A stretch of DNA of 64,000 bases from Apilactobacillus micheneri (GTDB lineage: Bacteria; Bacillota; Bacilli; Lactobacillales; Lactobacillaceae): contig NZ_POSO01000002.1 of the NCBI RefSeq assembly GCF_002993975.1, positions 124,232-188,231 of the forward strand, written 5' to 3'. Made by a program: the position numbers and the translations under genes. Below the pieces are notes generated by a model that saw only the letters and a program-made list of their open reading frames with translations, was not told the origin of the DNA and did not search any database. Below, piece by piece: positions 24,195 to 34,056 of this stretch. Every line of letters starts with the position of its first letter. The stretch's first letter is position 1.

Positions 24195-25535
24195 TTACAT
24201 GTCTTTTTCAATTTTATTTTTTAAATCTTCATAACCAGGTTTACCTAGTAATGCGAACATATTACTCTTATAATCTTCTACTCCTGGTTGGTTAAATGGA
24301 TTAATCCCATTCAAATATCCAGAAACAGCAATCGCAAATTCAAAGAAGTAAATTAGTTCACCTAAACTATATTCACTTTGATCTTTTAAGTTCACAACCA
24401 TGTTAGGAACGCCACCATTAGTATGGGCAATGATAACACTTTGAAAGGCTTTATCATTAACGTAGTTCATGGATTTTCCTTCAAGATATTGAATTCCATC
24501 ATTATTGTTACCAGTAACTGGAATCTTAATATCTGATTGAGGTTCCTCAATTCTAACCACTGTTTCCATTAAGTTACGCATCCCTTGTTGAATGTATTGA
24601 CCTAATGAATGCAAATCAGTTGAAAAGTTAGCTGAACTTGGATAAATTCCCTTATTACTCTTACCTTCAGTTTCACCAGCCAATTGTTTCCACCATTCAG
24701 CTAAGAAACGTAAGTTAGGTTCATAGTTTTCCAAAATTTCATTAGTATAACCTTTGCGATAAAGGATATTACGATAAGCGGCATATTGTAATGCTCCATT
24801 ATCTTCTAATGAAGTATCCATATAATGCTTTTGTGCATCTGCTGCACCTTTCATCAATTGATCAATGTCAGCACCGGAAGCGGCAATTGGTAATAAACCA
24901 ACCGCTGAAAGAACTGAATAACGACCACCAATTCCATTTGGAATTACAAATGATTCATAGTTATTTTCATTAACTTCTTGTCTTAATGCCCCATTTTTAG
25001 CATCAGTAGTTACATAAATACGTTGATTAGCTTCATCTTTACCATATTTATTAATCAATAGTTGTCTAAAAATTCTAAAAGCAATAGATGGTTCAGTCGT
25101 AGTTCCTGATTTAGAAATAACATTAACTGAGAAATCTTTATCCCCAATTAATTTAATTAAATCATTAACATAGGATCCACTAATTGAATTTCCCGCAAAA
25201 ACCACTTTTGGATATTTATTACTATCTGCTGATTCATAGAAATTGTCATGAAGAAAATCAAGCGCCATTTTGGCACCTAAGTATGAACCGCCAATTCCAA
25301 TCACAACTAAAATTTTAGAATCTGATTGAATCTTGTTAGCCGCCTGCTTAATTCGACTAAACTCTTCTTTATCATAATCAATGGGTAAAGTCATCCATTG
25401 ACGCATTTCACTTTCGACACCAGTACCATTTAATAACTCATCACGAGCGGTATTAAGCATTGGTTTAATTTCTTTTAATTCGTTTTCATCTACAAATTGT
25501 TTTAGTGCGGATGTATCAAATTTAATATTCGTCAT
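24195..25535 (-). CDS. pgi: Glucose-6-phosphate isomerase
   Basis: Interconverts glucose-6-phosphate and fructose-6-phosphate in the cytoplasm. The 446-residue length fits Gram-positive Pgi. Visible signatures are the sugar-phosphate loop [18 protein letters not shown] (near 80), [14 protein letters not shown], and [15 protein letters not shown] start it at MTNIKFDT (25535), 8 bases after GAGG. It lies 14 bases downstream of the fructokinase gene on the same strand, so the pair converts fructose to glucose-6-phosphate. This is a sensible unit for a fructose-using organism that feeds the phosphoketolase pathway. Confidence 0.96.
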   Translation of the reverse strand: MTNIKFDTSALKQFVDENELKEIKPMLNTARDELLNGTGVESEMRQWMTLPIDYDKEEFSRIKQAANKIQSDSKILVVIGIGGSYLGAKMALDFLHDNFYESADSNKYPKVVFAGNSISGSYVNDLIKLIGDKDFSVNVISKSGTTTEPSIAFRIFRQLLINKYGKDEANQRIYVTTDAKNGALRQEVNENNYESFVIPNGIGGRYSVLSAVGLLPIAASGADIDQLMKGAADAQKHYMDTSLEDNGALQYAAYRNILYRKGYTNEILENYEPNLRFLAEWWKQLAGETEGKSNKGIYPSSANFSTDLHSLGQYIQQGMRNLMETVVRIEEPQSDIKIPVTGNNNDGIQYLEGKSMNYVNDKAFQSVIIAHTNGGVPNMVVNLKDQSEYSLGELIYFFEFAIAVSGYLNGINPFNQPGVEDYKSNMFALLGKPGYEDLKNKIEKDM

Positions 25536-25549
25536 CATATTCACCTCAA

Positions 25550-26443
25550 TTAGATTTTAACAATATTTTCCTTATAATACTGTTTTAATGCAAGTGAAAA
25601 GTTCCCGACGGTTGCAGAACCATTATGTGGAACTTGAGGCATTTGAATATATTCCTTCAAATCACCTACTGAAAGGTAATTATTAAATATTGCTTTAAAA
25701 TGTTTTCTAACCATATCTAAGAATGGCTCACTTACAACTCCACCACCAAAAATAATTCTTTCTGGTCTTACAAATAAAGTGGCTTGAACGGCTGCTTGAG
25801 CGACATAATAAGCAACATAATCCCATGAAGGATCAGTTAATGGAACATCCTTACCATTTTTACCAGTTCTAGCGTTGAAAGTAGGTCCTGAGGCCATCCC
25901 TTCAAGACAATCACCATGATATGGGCAAATGCCATTGAAATGTTCATCGCCTTTAGCACGTTTCAATCTGACATGTCCTGCTTCTGGATGTCCTAGATAA
26001 CCTAAAAAATGTCCATTATCAACAATTCCAGCACCCACTCCAGTTCCAATAGTGTAATAAACGAGTGAATGGATGGGTTTGTGATTATTAATCGAGGTAA
26101 TGTATTCACCATAAGCAGATCCATTCACGTCGGTTGTCCAATACATTGGAATATCAAAATATTTTTTCATCGTACCTAAGAAATTAGTATTAGACCAATG
26201 CTTCTTAGGTGTGTCAGTAATATATCCATATTTAGGATTATCAATTCTGACTTCAATTGGCCCAAATGATGCAATCCCAATTGCTTTAATGTCATCAAAC
26301 TTTTTAAAATATTCTACACATTTTCCAATTGTTTCTTCTGGAGTAGTAGTAGGAATATGAATACTATCTTTAATGTTGTAATTTTCATCACCAATCGCAC
26401 ACACAAATTTAGTGCCACCAGCTTCAATACTACCGAATAACAT
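25550..26443 (-). CDS. scrK: Fructokinase (ROK family)
   Basis: A 297-residue ROK-family kinase phosphorylating fructose to fructose-6-phosphate with ATP. The ATP loop [13 protein letters not shown] is at the N-terminus. The catalytic Asp lies in [11 protein letters not shown]. The second phosphate loop is [11 protein letters not shown], and the zinc site is GH...CPYHGDC (His, Cys, His, Cys). The start is at MLFGSIE, 6 bases after GAGGTG. It is co-transcribed with pgi. The divergent upstream region holds two cre-like sites, so catabolite or sucrose-type repression is likely. Confidence 0.93.
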   Translation of the reverse strand: MLFGSIEAGGTKFVCAIGDENYNIKDSIHIPTTTPEETIGKCVEYFKKFDDIKAIGIASFGPIEVRIDNPKYGYITDTPKKHWSNTNFLGTMKKYFDIPMYWTTDVNGSAYGEYITSINNHKPIHSLVYYTIGTGVGAGIVDNGHFLGYLGHPEAGHVRLKRAKGDEHFNGICPYHGDCLEGMASGPTFNARTGKNGKDVPLTDPSWDYVAYYVAQAAVQATLFVRPERIIFGGGVVSEPFLDMVRKHFKAIFNNYLSVGDLKEYIQMPQVPHNGSATVGNFSLALKQYYKENIVKI

Positions 26444-26526
26444 TAAAATCACCTCGTTAATCACAATTAATTATTCAAATTTATTTTTAGTCCATAGCGA
26501 TTGCTACAAGTTAAAGATAGCACTTT

Positions 26527-26542
26527 TTGTAATCGCTTACAA
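26527..26542. promoter_or_regulatory. cre-like operator 1
   Basis: TTGTAATCGCTTACAA, a near-perfect palindrome matching the CcpA/LacI-family pattern TGTAA-NCGN-TTACA, between the two divergent ROK genes. Confidence 0.65.
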
Positions 26543-26561
26543 TAAAAATCAACTAAAATGT

Positions 26562-26575
26562 TGTAAACGGTTTCA
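26562..26575. promoter_or_regulatory. cre-like operator 2
   Basis: TGTAAACGGTTTCA, one position from the cre consensus, centred 34 bases from the first site in the same intergenic region. Confidence 0.65.
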
Positions 26576-26634
26576 TAAAGTGGTATTTTTTAGTTGTTCA
26601 TAGTATTTATGTAAATATGAAAAGAGGGATTCCT

Positions 26635-27531
26635 ATGTTGCTAGGAAGCATTGAATTACGTGATCATAACGTTACTTGTGCGGTTAGTGATAACCAAATC
26701 AATATTAAAGATAAAGTCGAATTTCCATTGTCTACTCCTAATGAGACCTTCAAAAATATTATTAATTATTTTAAAAAAATTCCAGATGTTAAAGCGATCG
26801 GCATATCATCTTTTGGGCCATTAGAATTAAGGTCATATTCTGCTAAATATGGTTATATTACCGATTCTTCTAGACCTAATTGGTCGAATGTTAATCTTTT
26901 AGGGACTTTAAAGCATTACTTAAAAGTGCCAATGGCATTTACTACCGATGTTAATAGTACTGCTTATGGTGAATATATCGCATCTATTTTAAATAACAAA
27001 CCAGTAATGTCTTTAGTTTACATTACGATTAGTAAAGGTGTTGGTGCTGGAATTGTAAATGATGGTGAATTAGTTGGCTACAAAGGCAGCCCTGAAATTG
27101 GTCATATTTACCCTAAACGTCATCCTAAAGATCAAACGTTTAAAGGAACTTGTCCTTATCAAGGTGACTGTTTAGAGGGCTTAGTTGCTGAACCTGCTTT
27201 TCAAGCTCGTTTTAATAAAAGTTATCAAGAGGTTTCAATGTTTAATCCTATTTGGGACATTGTCGCTTATTACATTGCTCAAGCAGCTATTCAATCTACC
27301 CTCTTAATTCGTCCACAAAAAATCATTATTGGTGGCGATATTGTTAATAAAATTGAAATTGAAAAAATTAGAAATGAATTTAAAAAGCTCATGAATGACT
27401 ATATTAAAGTTGATGGAAATCTTGATGATTATATTACTTTACCATCCAACTCTAGTAAAAAATTATCAATCGTTGGAAATACTTCATTGGCTAAAAAAGC
27501 TTATTATGCAAATGATGATGTGTATGCATAG
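26635..27531 (+). CDS. Degenerate ROK fructokinase paralogue
   Basis: A 298-residue protein clearly homologous along its whole length to the fructokinase at 25550-26443 and facing it head to head. Key ATP-binding parts are lost: AGGTKF has become LRDHNVTC, and the second loop IGTGVGAG has become ISKGVGAG. The zinc motif CPYHGDC has become CPYQGDC. The putative catalytic Asp in TTDVNSTAYGE remains. The frame is intact and the start (MLLGSIE, 6 bases after AGAGGG) is good, so it is not simply a decaying pseudogene. It may be a non-catalytic sugar-binding or regulatory protein. It has no helix-turn-helix, so direct DNA binding is unlikely. Confidence 0.8.
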   Translation: MLLGSIELRDHNVTCAVSDNQINIKDKVEFPLSTPNETFKNIINYFKKIPDVKAIGISSFGPLELRSYSAKYGYITDSSRPNWSNVNLLGTLKHYLKVPMAFTTDVNSTAYGEYIASILNNKPVMSLVYITISKGVGAGIVNDGELVGYKGSPEIGHIYPKRHPKDQTFKGTCPYQGDCLEGLVAEPAFQARFNKSYQEVSMFNPIWDIVAYYIAQAAIQSTLLIRPQKIIIGGDIVNKIEIEKIRNEFKKLMNDYIKVDGNLDDYITLPSNSSKKLSIVGNTSLAKKAYYANDDVYA

Positions 27532-27547
27532 AAAAATTTAGATAATA

Positions 27548-27576
27548 AAAATGCTCTGAATGAATCAGAGCATTTT
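27548..27576. terminator. Bidirectional terminator
   Basis: AAAATGCTCTGA pairs with TCAGAGCATTTT around a 5-base loop, with T runs on both sides. Confidence 0.9.
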
Positions 27577-27590
27577 TTGTAAACTATTAT

Positions 27591-28595
27591 CTAAAATAAT
27601 AGCTCACTTTGTAAATTATTATTAAATAATAATTCTTCTTGTATAATATCTTTTGGTATTTTTATTTTTTTTAACATCCAAATTCTAATAATAAATTGAG
27701 AGATAATTAATATCATATATCTATCTTCAAGTGAAACATAATCAGATTTATATTCTAAAGAACTATGAGAACTCCCATTTCTTGCTTTCCATAATAAATT
27801 ACATAAAGAATATTTATCATTAAATCTAGACCTATTCAATATTTGTTGAACAATTTCATCATCAAAACTGTTTAGTATTACTAAGACTTTCATATCAAAT
27901 GTTTTATTTTTCTTTTTAGATTTTTCTAATTTTGAATTTTCTGTTTTTAAAAGAACATTTAATTTATCATCTAAAAAATGCTTAGCTATCATATCTAGAC
28001 CAGAAAAAGCGCCAGAAAGTTGTTGATCAATAGTTCCAATTTCAGGAGATACTATTGAAATATCATATATAGGTTTTAGCTCATCTACATTATTAATCCA
28101 TTCAAATAGTGAATTTATTATAATATCAATAAATTCGCTATTTCTTATATTTCTTTTAAGCTCAAAAAAGAAATCTTGTTTTTTAACTTTCTTTATAGGT
28201 GTTCTAGAAAGTTTCAAAACATTATAATTATCATTAAAATATAAAAAAGATTTGAGTACTTGCTGCATATAAGAAGATATTAATGAAAAATAAGTAGATA
28301 AAATATTTTCATATTTATTAACATCAGACAAGTTAATGTTATCTTTTTTTAAATTAATATAGCTTGATAGTTGATAACCAATTATATTATTTAATAAACT
28401 ATGCTTATTAACATAAATACATTTATTGTTTAAAGAAATATTTATATTATCTTCATTTTTACGTGATGAATTTAAATCCTTGATATTATTAATTTGATTT
28501 ATGTTCAAATCGCCATTAATAAATTGACTAAAATTTGATAAATAAATTGAACAAGAATTAAAATTTATATCATTGTTTATAAACATATTACCCAT
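27591..28595 (-). CDS. ApeA-like HEPN protein, C-terminal part
   Basis: A 334-residue frame carrying the larger part of what looks like one ApeA-type protein. The start (FINNDINFNSCSIYLSNFSQF) continues the N-terminal ApeA domain of the frame at 28588-28926. A long helical region follows. Near the C-terminus ARNGSSH (residues 271-277) gives the R-x4-H motif of HEPN ribonucleases, at Arg272 and His277. ApeA proteins are anti-phage proteins thought to act through RNA cleavage. The ATG at 28595 overlaps the previous stop, so a separate product by coupled translation is possible. Base composition is strikingly AT-rich, which suggests transfer. I rely on domain pattern, not a database match. Confidence 0.6.
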   Translation of the reverse strand: MGNMFINNDINFNSCSIYLSNFSQFINGDLNINQINNIKDLNSSRKNEDNINISLNNKCIYVNKHSLLNNIIGYQLSSYINLKKDNINLSDVNKYENILSTYFSLISSYMQQVLKSFLYFNDNYNVLKLSRTPIKKVKKQDFFFELKRNIRNSEFIDIIINSLFEWINNVDELKPIYDISIVSPEIGTIDQQLSGAFSGLDMIAKHFLDDKLNVLLKTENSKLEKSKKKNKTFDMKVLVILNSFDDEIVQQILNRSRFNDKYSLCNLLWKARNGSSHSSLEYKSDYVSLEDRYMILIISQFIIRIWMLKKIKIPKDIIQEELLFNNNLQSELLF

Positions 28596-28926
28596 ATATA
28601 TATTTCGATTTGCAATTATATACTTTACTTAAACCAGCTATCCCGTCAATACTAAAATAGTTCTTATAAAGAGATATGTGGCTTACATAAAATTTATTGT
28701 TATTAATATGTATAAAGCCTTTACCATAAATAAAATCAATACGTTCAGAATTTATTAGAAAATCATCGGTAATTGAATCATTAGTTATTAAATTTATACC
28801 ATTATTATCGTAATTCAAAAAACCATCAATGTTTAAATTATTTTTATCTATTCCCCATTTACCAACAATTTTAAAGTTGTCATATGAATTTATACAATTT
28901 AAATCCAATTGAATCATCTCTTTCAT
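28588..28926 (-). CDS. ApeA-like protein, N-terminal part
   Basis: A 112-residue frame with the opening pattern of the ApeA N-terminal domain: IVGKWGIDKNNLNIDGFLNY then NNGINLIT, a beta-rich start with G-x-W and G-x-L-x-x. It runs into YNCKSKYIYG and stops because of a 2-base phase difference at an (AT)5 tract (28594-28603). One more AT unit would join it in frame to the HEPN-bearing frame, giving a protein of about 446 residues. The start codon is not certain: ATG at 28926 and another three codons later both lie near GAAAGAG. Confidence 0.55.
   Translation of the reverse strand: MKEMIQLDLNCINSYDNFKIVGKWGIDKNNLNIDGFLNYDNNGINLITNDSITDDFLINSERIDFIYGKGFIHINNNKFYVSHISLYKNYFSIDGIAGLSKVYNCKSKYIYG
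28594..28603. repeat. (AT)5 tract at the ApeA frame junction
   Basis: Five AT units lie exactly where the two ApeA-like frames meet. On the minus strand the sequence is AAATATATATATGGGTAATATG; gain of one AT unit restores a single frame. Confidence 0.6.
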
Positions 28927-29034
28927 AAATATTAAAATATTTTATAATATATTAAATTATATTTAAGCATTATCTAAACTAGCAGATTCTTTAAGGAATT
29001 TAATACACATTCATTTTTAAAGTTTTAATAATTT

Positions 29035-29045
29035 AATCACTTATG
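29035..29045 (-). repeat. Candidate att-like repeat matching the rlmH 3' end
   Basis: On the minus strand TATCATAAGTGATT here matches TACCATAAGTGATT at the 3' end of rlmH (13 of 14 bases, same orientation). The rlmH 3' end is the attachment site used by SCC elements in staphylococci. Confidence 0.3.
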
Positions 29046-29115
29046 ATAAGGACTATCTTAACCTTTTTAGATGAGGTTTTATGTAAAAATTATCCCATTA
29101 ATGTTTACACATAAT

Positions 29116-29153
29116 AAAATAGTTGATCATTTATATAAATGATCAACTATTTT
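29116..29153 (-). terminator. Terminator of the WxL surface operon
   Basis: A perfect 17-base-pair stem (AAAATAGTTGATCATTT with its complement) around ATAT, with a T-rich tail in both directions. Confidence 0.85.
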
Positions 29154-29166
29154 TATTATAACGTTT

Positions 29167-31701
29167 CTAAGGAGTTCCATTATCTTTAATGCTCCAATTT
29201 AATTCTGCATTATAACTAGTTGTTCCTTTTTGTATACTATAATTATGTTCATTAAAATTAGTATTATTACCTAATTTTAATTCATTTTGATTATCCCAAT
29301 TTATATTAGAAACAGTATCATTATCATCATCATTAGTTATATTATTATTAAATATGTCTATAGGTTCACTATTTGGATTCAAAATATTATCATTATTATT
29401 TTTAAAATAATGTAAAATAAATGGAGATTCTTTAGAGCCAATTTCATTTACCGAGTTATTACTTATCGGTATCTGGGATAAATACACGCTATAGGGAATT
29501 TTATATCTCCGTGAATCGTAAATTTGAGCCATATTATAAACTTTATTTTTATTAACGCTATAATAATTATTTTGTCTTTCTATTTTTGAAGGAGAAAGTA
29601 ATGTATTTATATAAAAACTATCCTTTATCCCATAATCAATATCGTTTATATAATTAAAGGATAAATTTCCGTTATCAAAATTATAGTTTTCTTTTTGACC
29701 AATATAGTAATCGCTTCCATCCATAAACGTAGGAGTAGATGAAAATGATGTTGGATTTTTATTATCTAATTTTATTGTGGCTGTAATATTAACATCATTA
29801 TTCACACTAATAGATGGTAAGTTGTAAATAGTAACAAGTTTTCTTTTACTATCATTAGAATTTTTATTCAAATAATTTCCTATAGAATTGCTATATTCAT
29901 AATTATCACTAATTTTGTAGTAAGGTGAACTATTAGTAGCATTAGATGATATTTGTTTATTATTAACTGATATATCAGCTTGATTTCCATTTAAACTAGG
30001 AACCCAAAAACTATAAGTGCCACTATTACTTGTTTTAGAACCATCAACAATATTTTTTAAATTTGTACTATACTTAATAGAATTATAACTAGATACATCG
30101 GACAGATTATCCGATTTCAATGAATCATTTTTATTAACATTAGTCATCTTATTATCCACTAATATTCTATTATTAATTGGCGGGAGTGTTTTATTAACAT
30201 ATACATTAGCTACACTTGAGCGACTAGCATTATTTCCCTCAATACTATTTCCATAAAAATTACTTCCACTAGCAACAACTATGTTACTTCTTGGATTAGA
30301 AATATTTTTATTAGAATTAATTATTGTTCTTATTCCAACAGATGATGGTTGCACATCACTATTGGAATTAATATCAATAGGTGGAATATCTTCATAAGTA
30401 GCATCAATATTATTCCGATTATCTAATGAAGTCATTCCTTTATCAGATAAATTATCATCAACCACCTTAACATTAGTCCAATCATTTCCAATTCCATCAA
30501 TAGTCTTATAATTATAAATACTTACTTTATAGAGTATAACATCACCAACATTAGTGTTTTTAACAGATGCTGAAAAATATTCTGAGGGAACTAAAGATAC
30601 AAGCATGTTTGATAAATCTGCATCAGAGGATGATGAATTAGGATTATATATACAATCTATTAATTCCTTTTTTGTTAATTCTGATTGATTAGAATTGTCT
30701 ATATTGTATTTTATTTGTTTCTTCTTATCATCTGATAAATTTGATATATCCAAAGCCAGTTTAGTTATACCAGGGTCTCCCGTAACTGCGGTATCAGCAA
30801 TAGCAGAAATCATCGTATACAATCCCGTTGAACCTGTAAATCCCCACCATACATATGGGTTATTATTGTTAGCCCCTAATATCTGGTTGATATCAATCAC
30901 ATGAGATTGATGAATACTACTGTCATCAATCTGAACATCAGCTTTTGCTGTCCCATCACTATTTGGTGTCCAATTATAAATAAATTTATGCCATTTAGGA
31001 AGTAAAATTCCAGGCCAGTCTGATAAAGGATGTGCATCGTAATGATTTTGACTAAATCCATAATTACCATATAAACTACCTCGAGTTAGACCATTAATAC
31101 CAGTAGAATCTGTTGTAGTAAATGCAGTATGTTGACCTGTTATTGAATTGCCAAATTTATCTTGTAATCCGTTATCACTATAGTCCCCATTGTAATAGGG
31201 ATCAAACTCATATGAAAAATCATTTTTTATATAATCACCATCATAATAGTTATTACTTCTCACATCACCGTAAGCACCCATGGACTCCCCATTAGTACCA
31301 ATCGCATTACTTTTAATAGGATTACCATTACTATCAGTAATCTGTTTCCTATCATCATTTTGCAATGAGAATGTTATACCATCAGCAACATTACTTAAAT
31401 CTGGCGCTGTAATGTAAGCATAGAACTTAATTGTAAAAGGTTTAGTAACATTAACCTTATTCTTCCACCACATTGCCTGTTTAGTTCTTTGTGATCCATC
31501 AGTGATAATTTGAACATTATTATATTTATCGTATATTTGTTTAGGAACATTGGATCCAATGACATTAAAATTACCTTGCATTGATGGACCACCCGAAGGT
31601 GGTGCTGGAATTTGTGTATCTGCGTGAATACTAATATTGCATTTTAAACAAAGGATTATCAACAACATAAAAAATAATAATAGTTTCTTAAAACATCTCA
31701 A
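29167..31701 (-). CDS. Large secreted adhesin with L-type lectin domain
   Basis: An exported protein of 844 residues, last gene of the WxL locus. The start I prefer is TTG at 31701, 8 bases after GGAG. After a signal peptide a legume-lectin-like domain occupies about residues 30-290, with FNVIGSNV, MWWKNKVNVTKPFTIKFYAY, ADGITFSLQND and WPGILLPKWHKFIYNW typical of the bacterial lectin family found with WxL proteins. The rest is asparagine- and serine-rich beta repeats without obvious catalytic motifs. There is no LPxTG and no C-terminal membrane helix, and no clear WxL domain at the end apart from a final ELNWSIKDN segment. Probably a surface glycan-binding adhesin. Confidence 0.8.
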   Translation of the reverse strand: MRCFKKLLLFFMLLIILCLKCNISIHADTQIPAPPSGGPSMQGNFNVIGSNVPKQIYDKYNNVQIITDGSQRTKQAMWWKNKVNVTKPFTIKFYAYITAPDLSNVADGITFSLQNDDRKQITDSNGNPIKSNAIGTNGESMGAYGDVRSNNYYDGDYIKNDFSYEFDPYYNGDYSDNGLQDKFGNSITGQHTAFTTTDSTGINGLTRGSLYGNYGFSQNHYDAHPLSDWPGILLPKWHKFIYNWTPNSDGTAKADVQIDDSSIHQSHVIDINQILGANNNNPYVWWGFTGSTGLYTMISAIADTAVTGDPGITKLALDISNLSDDKKKQIKYNIDNSNQSELTKKELIDCIYNPNSSSSDADLSNMLVSLVPSEYFSASVKNTNVGDVILYKVSIYNYKTIDGIGNDWTNVKVVDDNLSDKGMTSLDNRNNIDATYEDIPPIDINSNSDVQPSSVGIRTIINSNKNISNPRSNIVVASGSNFYGNSIEGNNASRSSVANVYVNKTLPPINNRILVDNKMTNVNKNDSLKSDNLSDVSSYNSIKYSTNLKNIVDGSKTSNSGTYSFWVPSLNGNQADISVNNKQISSNATNSSPYYKISDNYEYSNSIGNYLNKNSNDSKRKLVTIYNLPSISVNNDVNITATIKLDNKNPTSFSSTPTFMDGSDYYIGQKENYNFDNGNLSFNYINDIDYGIKDSFYINTLLSPSKIERQNNYYSVNKNKVYNMAQIYDSRRYKIPYSVYLSQIPISNNSVNEIGSKESPFILHYFKNNNDNILNPNSEPIDIFNNNITNDDDNDTVSNINWDNQNELKLGNNTNFNEHNYSIQKGTTSYNAELNWSIKDNGTP

Positions 31702-31705
31702 AATA

Positions 31706-32611
31706 TCATCTCCGAACAATAATCATCAATATAAGCAGTATAGCAGTAGATATAAAAAAGATTAAAAACTTATAATGAATAAAAGAATTCCCATTAAATT
31801 CTTTATTTAAATTTAATTTATGATTCACAGTTACGGAAATATTTTTTAATAGTACATTTTTATTATTACTTTGTAAAATTAGGTAAAAACTACTTTTAGG
31901 CGCAATATTAATATCTGAAAAGGATTTCTTTAATATATCATTATTAGTTTTTAAATCAATCTGCAAGTGTCTATACAAAATACTATTTGGATTTTTAATT
32001 TGTATCATGTATCCATGATTTTGGTCAGAGTAGAAATAATTTCCAATAGATAATTTTTGTAAATTAGACTCTAAATTAATTTCATTGAAAGAAATTCCAT
32101 TAATATAACTAACCTCATTCTTTATTGATTTTTTATTGCCAACATCATAAAAGGTTGTAATCACACCTCCAAGCTTAGATCCATAAAATAAATTGCTTTT
32201 GGTGTAAAAATTATACCTTATAACTTTTTGAGTAAAGGGTTTTAATGTATTAAATTTTAAATTCTTACCTATTAAACCTGACAATAACATGTCATTATTA
32301 TGACTTAGATTATTATAAACTATATTACCATTATCAGCTGTACTTGCATTTTTTATAATAGATCTAAAAAACAATTGTTTATTGGTATTATTTGTCACCA
32401 ATAGTGAAATATTATAATGCTTATTGGGTTCAACAGATAAATTAAAATAACGGCTATTTTTTATAATCGGAAGTCCACTTAACATTGGTCTAACTGATAC
32501 ATTATTTTTTTGTTTAGCATAGATACCAATACTAAAATAAAGTATACAAAAAAATATTATAAAAAAGATGATAATATTAATTTTTATAAACCATGACTTC
32601 GTCATTATCAT
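31706..32611 (-). CDS. Diverged WxL-interacting (DUF916/DUF3324-like) protein
   Basis: A 301-residue exported protein with an N-terminal signal/anchor helix (about 10-30) and a C-terminal TM helix ending in RR. The middle matches the WxLIP layout: the SVRPMLSGLPIIKNSRYFNL opening, an NISLLVTNNTNKQ beta-strand region, and a DUF3324-like second half. It is a second, strongly diverged member next to the standard DUF916 gene at 32903. It overlaps the preceding small gene by four bases, so translation is coupled. Confidence 0.65.
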   Translation of the reverse strand: MIMTKSWFIKINIIIFFIIFFCILYFSIGIYAKQKNNVSVRPMLSGLPIIKNSRYFNLSVEPNKHYNISLLVTNNTNKQLFFRSIIKNASTADNGNIVYNNLSHNNDMLLSGLIGKNLKFNTLKPFTQKVIRYNFYTKSNLFYGSKLGGVITTFYDVGNKKSIKNEVSYINGISFNEINLESNLQKLSIGNYFYSDQNHGYMIQIKNPNSILYRHLQIDLKTNNDILKKSFSDINIAPKSSFYLILQSNNKNVLLKNISVTVNHKLNLNKEFNGNSFIHYKFLIFFISTAILLILMIIVRR

Positions 32612-32886
32612 AGCCCCCTATTTTTTACCTTATTAATAAGTATTTTTAACAGTAAAATTAAAATAATTATCAACAAAATAATTATTATTGTTTTACAAAT
32701 AACTATTATTGGAGGAAAAAAGTCATTTAAATTAGGTTCAATCCTAACCATTGGTTGAGGCTTATTTGTCTTAATAATAATTCTAGACTTTCTACCATCA
32801 TAATAATCTGCAAAAACATTAATTGATAAATTATCAAAAATTAAAATGATTGTTAATAAAATAATCGAAAATTTCAATTTAAACAT
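32608..32886 (-). CDS. Small anchored protein of the WxL locus
   Basis: A 92-residue protein with a signal peptide (1-26), a short external part (YYDGRKSRIIIKTNKPQPMV) and a C-terminal membrane helix followed by KNRGL. Small cell-wall-anchor proteins are regular members of WxL clusters; this one lacks a recognisable LPxTG, so it would be membrane-anchored. It overlaps the next gene by four bases. Confidence 0.6.
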   Translation of the reverse strand: MFKLKFSIILLTIILIFDNLSINVFADYYDGRKSRIIIKTNKPQPMVRIEPNLNDFFPPIIVICKTIIIILLIIILILLLKILINKVKNRGL

Positions 32887-32902
32887 TTATATCATCTTAA
32901 AA

Positions 32903-33940
32903 TTAATCCTTATCTTCCAAAGTTTTATGTTTTTTATGTTGTCTATATATGATGTACACCAATAAAAGTATCAAAATTAATAATATTATTATTATTATTA
33001 ACCACCACCATATTTTTTTAGCATTATATTCAAGTGCCTGTTCAAAACTTACATTAAAATCTTTATCTATCTTCCAATGATTATTATTACCATCTTTTGC
33101 ATCAATATGAATATGATAAGTTCCGGGAATCATTAAATTACTATTTACATAATTATCATAAGTAAAATTAGAATTAGGTGCTAAACTCATACCGGTCTCT
33201 TTTGCACTACTTAAAATGTGAGAAGAATCACCTTTTCTATAAATCTTATTACTCATAGTCATATTAGTAGATGTTGTTGGTTGCTCATTGTAAAGATGAC
33301 TATAGATAATACCATTCCTATTTTGTTGCTTAAAACCAACTTTACCCAAAGTTAGTTTAGGTACAACTTTTATATTCCGATCTCTTAAATATACTGGCAT
33401 TGCAACAGCAAATTTATTGGTAATACTTGCACCATTTTGTTTATAATATGCCTCGTCTAATTTAGGCTTAACATATAAAGATCCAAGTATAATACCTTCA
33501 TAATGTTTTTTAGGTATACGAACTTGAACTTTCACAGTAGTGGCTTTATTTGGTTGTAAAGTAACACGATATTTCTTTTTGATGCTTAAGTCAGAAAACT
33601 TATATTTAAGACTATGGTCTTTAGGAAATCTCTTTGTATTATCAAAACTAATCGCCCCACCATTAGTGGTATATGCAGTAGTTGGATAAACAATCATGTC
33701 TTGTTTTTCATTGGATAAATTTATCAAACTTAAATCCAAATCCTGCACATCTCCAGGCTTAGTGTCTACAAAAAAAATTCCATTTTTCATTATTTGGTTA
33801 TTAGGATATATAGGTTTCAATGCTAGCGCAGGCGCATTGGTAGCATAAACATTTGATTGATTAAAAAATAAAGTTAGTGAAGAAAACAATAGCAATGAGA
33901 AAATTAAAAATAAAAAATTTTTCTTTGATAACTTGTTCAT
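32903..33940 (-). CDS. WxL-interacting protein, DUF916 + DUF3324
   Basis: A 345-residue membrane-anchored surface protein. It has a signal peptide (1-33), a DUF916 domain (about 35-155, including FFVDTKPGDVQDLDLSLIN), a DUF3324 domain (about 165-300), a C-terminal TM helix (about 308-332) and a basic tail. In characterised WxL clusters this protein binds both the WxL protein and peptidoglycan and so holds the surface complex. Second gene of the operon, downstream of the WxL protein gene. Confidence 0.92.
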   Translation of the reverse strand: MNKLSKKNFLFLIFSLLLFSSLTLFFNQSNVYATNAPALALKPIYPNNQIMKNGIFFVDTKPGDVQDLDLSLINLSNEKQDMIVYPTTAYTTNGGAISFDNTKRFPKDHSLKYKFSDLSIKKKYRVTLQPNKATTVKVQVRIPKKHYEGIILGSLYVKPKLDEAYYKQNGASITNKFAVAMPVYLRDRNIKVVPKLTLGKVGFKQQNRNGIIYSHLYNEQPTTSTNMTMSNKIYRKGDSSHILSSAKETGMSLAPNSNFTYDNYVNSNLMIPGTYHIHIDAKDGNNNHWKIDKDFNVSFEQALEYNAKKIWWWLIIIIILLILILLLVYIIYRQHKKHKTLEDKD

Positions 33941-34056
33941 AAAAATAGCTCTCCATTGAATATGTATTAAAACGGATATAAATTATATCCATTTTGAGAT
34001 AATAAAAAGTCTAACATCTAGACTGTAAGACTATCTAATAGCCACCCAGTTGGAGT

